From positions 1 to 64,000 of the forward strand of contig PKEB01000016.1 of NCBI GenBank assembly GCA_002863125.1: DNA of 64,000 nt, read 5' to 3'. Positions 59,017 to 64,000 of this stretch are shown in pieces. The stretch is from Flavobacteriales bacterium (GTDB taxonomy: Bacteria; Bacteroidota; Bacteroidia; Flavobacteriales_D; Sanyastnellaceae). Below the pieces are notes generated by a model. That model had not been told where the DNA came from and ran no database searches. It worked only from the letters and a program-made list of their open reading frames with translations. Both the position numbers and the translations under genes were made by a program. How positions within the stretch are numbered: position 1 is the stretch's first letter; each line of letters begins with the position of its first letter.

Positions 59017-60558
59017 ATGGCACTTAACGCTGCATTTCGGTGGTTCATCCGCAAGCACATGATGAACATTGAGCGGGTCCGTTCGCGGCCGGTCGAATTG
59101 CAGCGTCACTTATTCAACCGGTTGCTCCTCGAGGGCAAAAGCACGGCATTCGGTGCCGAGCACGGCTTCAGCAGCATGCGCTCCCTCCGCGAATTCCAGC
59201 GCCAAGTGCCCATTCGAACCTACGATGAATTCAAGCCGTACATCCAACGTGCCCAGCAAGGGGAGTTGGGAGTGTTGTGGCCGGGGGAGACGCGTTGGTT
59301 TGCCAAAAGCTCAGGAACGAGTTCCGACCGCAGCAAGTTTTTGCCGGTGACGGAAGCATCGTTGCGGGGGTGCCATTACAAAGGCGGGAAGGACCTCTTG
59401 GCCCTCTTCTGCAATCAGCGGCCCGAAGCGGAGCTTTACGATGGCAAGCACTTGATCCTTGGAGGCTCTTCGGCCTTGCATGATACCGGCTCGGGTGGAT
59501 TCACCGGTGACCTCAGCGCCATCATCGTTCGCAACCTCCCGTTTTGGGTCGAAGCCCGCCGAACCCCAAGCCGGGACATCGCTCTCATGGAGAATTGGGA
59601 GGAAAAGGTGGATGCGCTCGCACGCGCGACCCTTCGAGAAGACGTTCGCATACTGGCGGGCGTGCCGAGTTGGATGCTGGTGGTGGCCAAGCGGGTGTTG
59701 GAGTTGTCGCAGGCAGACGCATTGGGTGAGGTCTGGCCCAACTTGCAGCTGTACATGCACGGCGGCGTGAGCTTTGAGCCGTACCGAGCGGAATTCGACG
59801 CCTTGATCGGGGAGACGCGCCTGCCTTTCGATTGCATTGAAACGTACAACGCGTCGGAGGGCTTTTTCGGATTACAGGACCGGTTGGACGGCGATGACAT
59901 GCTGATGATGCTCGACTATGGCATCTACTTCGAGTTTGTGCCGATGTCGGAGTGGGACTCGGAGTCGCCGCGGGCATTGGAATTGCGCGAATTGGAGGTA
60001 GGTGAGGAGTATGCACTGGTCATTTCGACCAATGCGGGCCTCTGGCGCTATGCGCTCGGGGACGTGGTGCGCATTACAGAGACCCACCCATTCCGCATGC
60101 AGGTGGTCGGGCGTACCACGTCGTATTTGAATGCGTTTGGGGAAGAGGTGATGGTCGCTCAGGCCGAACGGGCGATTGCCGAGGCGAGCACGTTGGCGGA
60201 TGCGCACGTGCGGGACTACACCGCGGCCCCGGTCTTCATGAACCTGGAGGAAACCGGCGCACACGAATGGTGCATCGAATTCAGCAAGCCACCTACAGGC
60301 GGCATGGCGTTGTTCATGGAGTGCTTGGATGCTTCACTGCGTCGTCAGAATTCGGATTACGACGCCAAACGAACCGCGGAGCTCGCCTTGCGGTTCCCCA
60401 TCGGGCATGCGGTGGCAGCCGGGACGTTCGACGGGTGGTTGCAGGCAAAAGGAAAGCTGGGTGGGCAGCACAAGGTGCCGCGGTTGGCCAATGACCGTGC
60501 CATTGTGGACGCGCTGCTGGCAGGGCAAAAGGCTGTGGAGCGGAGCGAATTGGCCTAA
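59017..60558 (+). CDS. GH3 auxin-responsive promoter family protein (acyl-adenylating amidosynthetase-like)
   Basis: This 513-residue protein opens HMMNIERVRSRPVELQRHLF. It has the FAKSSGTSSDRSKFLPVTEA loop (ATP/phosphate binding, as in plant GH3 acyl-acid amido synthetases), the YNASEGFFGLQDRLDGDDM motif, TNAGLWRYALGDVVRITETH and YLNAFGEEVMVAQAERAI. GH3 proteins adenylate a carboxylic acid and join it to an amino acid. Bacterial members are widespread in Bacteroidota but their substrates are unknown. It lies between the cysteine desulfurase and the deoxynucleoside kinase, with no obvious functional link. Confidence 0.9.
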   Translation: MALNAAFRWFIRKHMMNIERVRSRPVELQRHLFNRLLLEGKSTAFGAEHGFSSMRSLREFQRQVPIRTYDEFKPYIQRAQQGELGVLWPGETRWFAKSSGTSSDRSKFLPVTEASLRGCHYKGGKDLLALFCNQRPEAELYDGKHLILGGSSALHDTGSGGFTGDLSAIIVRNLPFWVEARRTPSRDIALMENWEEKVDALARATLREDVRILAGVPSWMLVVAKRVLELSQADALGEVWPNLQLYMHGGVSFEPYRAEFDALIGETRLPFDCIETYNASEGFFGLQDRLDGDDMLMMLDYGIYFEFVPMSEWDSESPRALELRELEVGEEYALVISTNAGLWRYALGDVVRITETHPFRMQVVGRTTSYLNAFGEEVMVAQAERAIAEASTLADAHVRDYTAAPVFMNLEETGAHEWCIEFSKPPTGGMALFMECLDASLRRQNSDYDAKRTAELALRFPIGHAVAAGTFDGWLQAKGKLGGQHKVPRLANDRAIVDALLAGQKAVERSELA

Positions 60559-60592
60559 CAATTCGCCGTTGATTCCATGTGAGGGACCTGTT

Positions 60593-60607
60593 GAAAACCC
60601 GGTTTTC
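60593..60607. promoter_or_regulatory. 15-base palindrome in the -33 region of the deoxynucleoside kinase promoter
   Basis: GAAAACC, one central C, GGTTTTC form a perfect inverted repeat. Nineteen bases after it lies TATTTTGC (60627-60634), a near match to the -7 consensus, so the palindrome would cover the -33 element. No T-run follows, so a terminator is unlikely; an operator is possible. Confidence 0.4.
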
Positions 60608-60655
60608 GTTCCGATGGAAATGGGCCTATTTTGCACCTTCAACGAAGCCAGAATT

Positions 60656-61273
60656 ATGCACATTGCCATCGCCGGAAACATCGGGTCGGGAAAGACTACG
60701 CTGACCACGCTCCTCGCAAAACACTACCGCTACGAGCCTCATTTCGAGCAAGTGGATGACAACCCGTACTTGAATGATTTCTACAAGGACATGCAGCGTT
60801 GGTCGTTCAATTTGCAGGTTTTCTTCCTGCGATCTCGATTCGCTCAACTGGCTGAATTGCAGGAAAGCGGAAAGAAGGTCATCCAGGACCGAACCATCTA
60901 CGAGGACGCGCACATTTTTGCGCCGAACCTGCATGCCATGGGCCTGATGAGTTCGCGTGACTTCCAGAATTACCTCGACCTCTTCCAGTTGATGGAGCGG
61001 TTCATTTCACCGCCGGACCTGATGATCTACTTGCGCGCTTCTGTACCGAAGCTCGTGGAGAACATCCAAAAGCGCGGACGGGACTACGAGGAGGCGATTC
61101 GCTTGGATTACCTCAACCGCCTCAATGAGCGCTACGAAGCGTGGATCAGCACGTACAGCGCTGGCAAGCTGCTCGTGATTGACGTGGACAACAACCGCTT
61201 CCACGAAAACAAAGAGGACCTCGGTGTTGTCATCGAGGGGGTGGATGCCGAGCTGCACGGCTTGTTTGTTTAA
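60656..61273 (+). CDS. Deoxynucleoside kinase
   Basis: The product is 205 residues from ATG 60656 (MHIAIAGNIGSGKTTLTTLL). The Walker A P-loop is GNIGSGKTT, the substrate-binding regions include FNLQVFFLRSRFAQL and QDRTIYEDAHIFA (the conserved E/DR), and the lid region is KRGRDYEEAIRLDYLNRLNE. It phosphorylates deoxyadenosine, deoxyguanosine or related nucleosides for salvage. The palindrome upstream may regulate it. A bidirectional terminator follows. Confidence 0.92.
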   Translation: MHIAIAGNIGSGKTTLTTLLAKHYRYEPHFEQVDDNPYLNDFYKDMQRWSFNLQVFFLRSRFAQLAELQESGKKVIQDRTIYEDAHIFAPNLHAMGLMSSRDFQNYLDLFQLMERFISPPDLMIYLRASVPKLVENIQKRGRDYEEAIRLDYLNRLNERYEAWISTYSAGKLLVIDVDNNRFHENKEDLGVVIEGVDAELHGLFV

Positions 61274-61325
61274 GGCTCAGCGCTTTGGCCCTCACCGCAA
61301 CCTGAATCAGGCGGCGCAAGGCACG

Positions 61326-61356
61326 AAAAAAGGGACTCCAAACGGAGTCCCTTTTT
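61326..61356. terminator. Bidirectional terminator between deoxynucleoside kinase and hppA
   Basis: The hairpin AGGGACTCC / GGAGTCCCT with loop AAAC has a run of A on one side and of T on the other, so it can stop transcription from both converging genes. Confidence 0.9.
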
Positions 61357-61375
61357 CATGGACAGAATGGCCAGC

Positions 61376-63634
61376 TTAGTGCGCTTCGCCTTCTGCGTTG
61401 ATTTCGATTACGTGTGCCGTGGGCTGAGCTTCCTGCGCAACCTGCGCTTCGATTGCTTCACCGTGGCTGTGGCCTTCCTCGCTGCCGTGGCCGCCGAGGA
61501 TGGGGGCGATGACGAGGCCAACCAAGCAGGTCAACTTGATGAGGATGTTCATTGAAGGTCCGCTGGTGTCCTTGAAGGGGTCACCGACCGTGTCACCGGT
61601 TACAGCAGCCTTGTGCGCTTCTGAACCTTTGAAGGTCATCTCACCGTCGATTTCAACACCGGCTTCGAAGGACTTCTTGGCGTTGTCCCATGCACCACCT
61701 GCGTTGTTTTGGAAAATCGCCCACAAGACGCCGCTCACGGCCACACCGGCCATGTAAGCACCCAATGCTTCTGCGCCCATGCCGAATCCAACAATGATTG
61801 GAGCGATGATTGTGATGGCACCGGGCAACATCATTTCACGCAGAGCCGCCTGGGTGGAAATGTCCACGCACTTGCCGTACTCGGGCGTGCCCGTGCCTTC
61901 CATGATGCCGGGAATCTCTTTGAACTGACGGCGTACTTCTTTTACCATTTCCATGGCTGCCTTGCCCACGCTGTTCATGGCCAAAGCTGAGAATACAACG
62001 GGTACCATGCCTCCGATGAAGAGGGCGGCCAAGACTTTCGCTTTGTAAATGTTAATGCCGTCGATGCCCGTGAAGGTGACATAAGCAGCGAACAACGCCA
62101 GGGCTGTCAATGCTGCAGAAGCGATGGCAAAACCTTTACCAATTGCAGCCGTTGTGTTTCCAACCGAATCGAGGATGTCTGTACGCTCACGCACTTCGTC
62201 CGGCAACTCACTCATTTCGGCAATGCCGCCTGCGTTATCCGCAATGGGACCAAACGCGTCGATGGCGAGCTGCATTGCAGTCGTGGCCATCATCGCACAT
62301 GCAGCGATGGCTACGCCGTAGAAACCGGCGAACTCGTATGCGCCCCAGATGGCACCTGCGAAGAGCAGGATGGGGCCGAACGTCGAGATCATGCCCGTTG
62401 CCAGACCAGCGATGATGTTGGTCGCTGCACCGGTTGAAGACTTCTGTACGATGTCCAAGACGGGCTTCTTGCCGAGGCCCGTGTAGTATTCGGTCATGTA
62501 GCTGATGGCACCGCCAACAACCAAACCGACCAATACGGCATAGAAGACTTGGATGCTGCCGAACGTGCGGCTGCCTTCTCCGAAGAACTCCATGGTCAAC
62601 TGGTCGGGGAGCATGGTGTCGATCAAGAAGTAGCAAGCTATAGCTGTGAGCAAAATGCTGCCCCAGTTGCCGCGGTTCAATGCCGCTTGAACTTCTGCCT
62701 CCTTGCCGTCGTTTCCGACGCGAATCACCTGGGCTCCGATGATGGAGAAGATGATGCCGAGTGCAGAGATGACCAAGGGGAGCAACATGGTGGAGATGCC
62801 GTACGTGCTGTAGTCGTAAGAGGCGCCCATGTCACGGATGACGTAGTTGCCAAGTACCATGGCAGCCAAAACCGTGGCGACGTATGAGCCGAACAAGTCA
62901 GCACCCATGCCCGCCACATCACCTACGTTGTCACCAACGTTATCGGCGATTGTCGCTGGATTCCGGGGGTCATCTTCGGGGATGCCCGCCTCGACCTTAC
63001 CTACCAAGTCAGCACCGACGTCCGCGGCCTTCGTGTAAATGCCGCCGCCCACACGGGCAAACAAGGCGATGCTCTCTGCACCGAGTGAGAAACCGGCGAG
63101 GGCTTCCAACAAGATGGTGAAGGACTCCACATTGCCACCGGCGTAATCCACGCCGAGGATGCTGGTTTGGAAAAGCAAGATGAACAAGGCGCTGAGTCCG
63201 AAGACCGCCAAGCCGGCTACGCCCAATCCCATGACCATGCCGCCTGTGAAGCTGACCTTCAAGCCTTCGCTCAAGCTGGAGCGAGCCGCTTGTGTTGTGC
63301 GGACGTTGGCTTGTGTCGCGATGCGCATGCCGATGTTACCGGCCAATGCGGAGAACACCGCGCCGATGACAAAAGCGACGATGATAAACCAGTGGGTGGT
63401 TTCAACCATGCTGGCCACCAAACCGAGCAATGCTCCGGCGATTACCACGAAGATGGCGAGGATGCGGTACTCCGCGCGAAGGAAGGCGAGGGCGCCTTCG
63501 TGAATGTGGTTGGCGATTTCAGCCATTCGGGCTTCGCCGGCGTCTTGCTTGCGAACCCAAGCAGCCTGCACGGCCATGACGAGCAATCCCAAGATGGCGA
63601 TTGCCGGTACTGAATAAAGCAGCGTTTGATCCAT
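61376..63634 (-). CDS. hppA: Membrane-bound pyrophosphatase, probable K+-dependent Na+/H+ pump
   Basis: This 752-residue protein has about 16 membrane helices. The pyrophosphate-binding signature is [20 protein letters not shown] followed by [20 protein letters not shown]; further core sites are [17 protein letters not shown] and [19 protein letters not shown]. The marker position reads [10 protein letters not shown], with Ala where K+-independent enzymes have Lys, so it should be K+-dependent and probably pumps sodium (possibly also protons). The enzyme hydrolyses pyrophosphate and drives ion export. The C-terminus has a short His-rich tail ([12 protein letters not shown]). Confidence 0.95.
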   Translation of the reverse strand: MDQTLLYSVPAIAILGLLVMAVQAAWVRKQDAGEARMAEIANHIHEGALAFLRAEYRILAIFVVIAGALLGLVASMVETTHWFIIVAFVIGAVFSALAGNIGMRIATQANVRTTQAARSSLSEGLKVSFTGGMVMGLGVAGLAVFGLSALFILLFQTSILGVDYAGGNVESFTILLEALAGFSLGAESIALFARVGGGIYTKAADVGADLVGKVEAGIPEDDPRNPATIADNVGDNVGDVAGMGADLFGSYVATVLAAMVLGNYVIRDMGASYDYSTYGISTMLLPLVISALGIIFSIIGAQVIRVGNDGKEAEVQAALNRGNWGSILLTAIACYFLIDTMLPDQLTMEFFGEGSRTFGSIQVFYAVLVGLVVGGAISYMTEYYTGLGKKPVLDIVQKSSTGAATNIIAGLATGMISTFGPILLFAGAIWGAYEFAGFYGVAIAACAMMATTAMQLAIDAFGPIADNAGGIAEMSELPDEVRERTDILDSVGNTTAAIGKGFAIASAALTALALFAAYVTFTGIDGINIYKAKVLAALFIGGMVPVVFSALAMNSVGKAAMEMVKEVRRQFKEIPGIMEGTGTPEYGKCVDISTQAALREMMLPGAITIIAPIIVGFGMGAEALGAYMAGVAVSGVLWAIFQNNAGGAWDNAKKSFEAGVEIDGEMTFKGSEAHKAAVTGDTVGDPFKDTSGPSMNILIKLTCLVGLVIAPILGGHGSEEGHSHGEAIEAQVAQEAQPTAHVIEINAEGEAH

Positions 63635-63686
63635 AATTGTGTGTGTATGCGCGTGTTCGCGCTGTTGTTTCGGGTTAATTTCCAGC

Positions 63687-64000
63687 TTACGCGACGTAAG
63701 CTACGCTTTTTACGGCCTCCATGATGTCCTTCACTTGCGGAAGAGCCTCGTCGATGAGGGGAGGAGAGAATGCAAAAGGAGTATCGGATTGGCACAACCG
63801 GACGACCGGCGCGTCGAGGTAGTCGAATGCGTTGCGCTGAACACGGTAAGCGACTTCAGAACTGATGCTGGCCACTGGGAAGCTTTCTTCAACGATGACC
63901 AAGCGGTTGGTCTTCTTGATGCTCTCAATGATGGTGTCCAAATCCAGCGGGCGAATGGTCACGAGGTCGATGATTTCAACTTCGATGCCTTCCTTCGCCA
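63687..64000 (-). CDS. pdhB: Pyruvate dehydrogenase E1 component, beta subunit (partial, 5' end outside window)
   Basis: The reverse frame is open to the right edge; the visible C-terminal part reads AKEGIEVEIIDLVTIRPLD and then IIESIKKTNRLVIVEESFPV, the transketolase C-terminal domain of E1-beta subunits. ASISSEVAYRVQRNAFDYLD and VVRLCQSDTPFAFSPPLIDE are typical of PDH beta subunits. With E1 alpha, E2 and E3 it converts pyruvate to acetyl-CoA. Branched-chain 2-oxoacid dehydrogenase beta is the alternative. It lies 52 bases downstream of hppA. Confidence 0.87.
   Translation of the reverse strand, partial: AKEGIEVEIIDLVTIRPLDLDTIIESIKKTNRLVIVEESFPVASISSEVAYRVQRNAFDYLDAPVVRLCQSDTPFAFSPPLIDEALPQVKDIMEAVKSVAYVA

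Noticed and set aside
1-64000. CRISPR arrays, insertion sequences and prophage genes
   Set aside because: No short repeated spacer units, transposase motifs, terminal inverted repeats or phage structural genes were seen.

Overview
This window comes from a member of the Bacteroidota, most likely a flavobacterium-like marine or freshwater lineage with an unusually GC-rich genome. Several independent signs agree. There are many secreted proteins with type IX secretion (T9SS) C-terminal sorting domains of type A and type B, two SusC-like TonB-dependent receptors with carboxypeptidase-regulatory N-termini, and a DUF4249 lipoprotein paired with one of them. Bacteroidota-typical small families are present (DUF2805/TIGR03643, DUF3467, TIGR02757, BatA-type VWA, DUF368). 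Promoters follow the TTG-N19-TAnnTTTG pattern instead of the proteobacterial -35/-10, and Shine-Dalgarno sequences are generally absent. I saw no tRNA, rRNA, CRISPR array or insertion sequence, and coding density is very high.

Layout. 1-11.6 kb is mostly envelope and surface biology: a partial lipoprotein, small outer-membrane and inner-membrane proteins, a DUF4249/TonB receptor pair, a Kelch-repeat T9SS protein and a large lectin/adhesin with a type B sorting domain. 11.7-16.6 kb holds a translationally coupled SDR / CPBP protease / epimerase trio and two secreted proteins of unknown function. 16.6-28.5 kb is a second exoprotein block: a CotH protein, a PqqB-like metallo-hydrolase, an adhesin, and a three-gene operon of lamin-tail protein, TonB receptor and two-domain phospholipase-D-like exoenzyme. 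28.5-35.5 kb is a compact operon: MmcQ-like protein, sodium:solute symporter, GHMP sugar kinase, a fusion of a sugar nucleotidyltransferase to CutC, and a GH20 hexosaminidase lipoprotein. I read it as an amino-sugar/glycan salvage route, and it is the best candidate here for an undescribed system. 35.5-39.3 kb is one giant secreted protein joining FG-GAP repeats, an ASPIC domain, a vanadium haloperoxidase and dockerin-like repeats.

39.3-64 kb is mainly housekeeping: rpsT, radC, a UDP-GlcNAc 2-epimerase, a deacetylase-like protein, upp, a YjjG-type nucleotidase, a dihydroorotase-like protein lacking its HxH motif, a BatA-type protein, TIGR02757, and an MnmD-Nudix fusion. A seven-gene reverse-strand cluster follows (TPR, ComA, rhodanese, DUF368/PopT, aroE, murQ, hypothetical). 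The remainder is glmM, a cysteine desulfurase, a GH3-type enzyme, a deoxynucleoside kinase, a membrane pyrophosphatase, and the 3' end of a pyruvate dehydrogenase E1 beta gene that leaves the window.

Two sequence-level themes recur. Several promoters put their -7 box only about four bases before the start codon, which implies leaderless mRNAs. There are also several unusual gene fusions: nucleotidyltransferase-CutC, MnmD-Nudix, and FG-GAP/ASPIC-haloperoxidase. All functional calls rest on motif recognition by eye; no database search was run.
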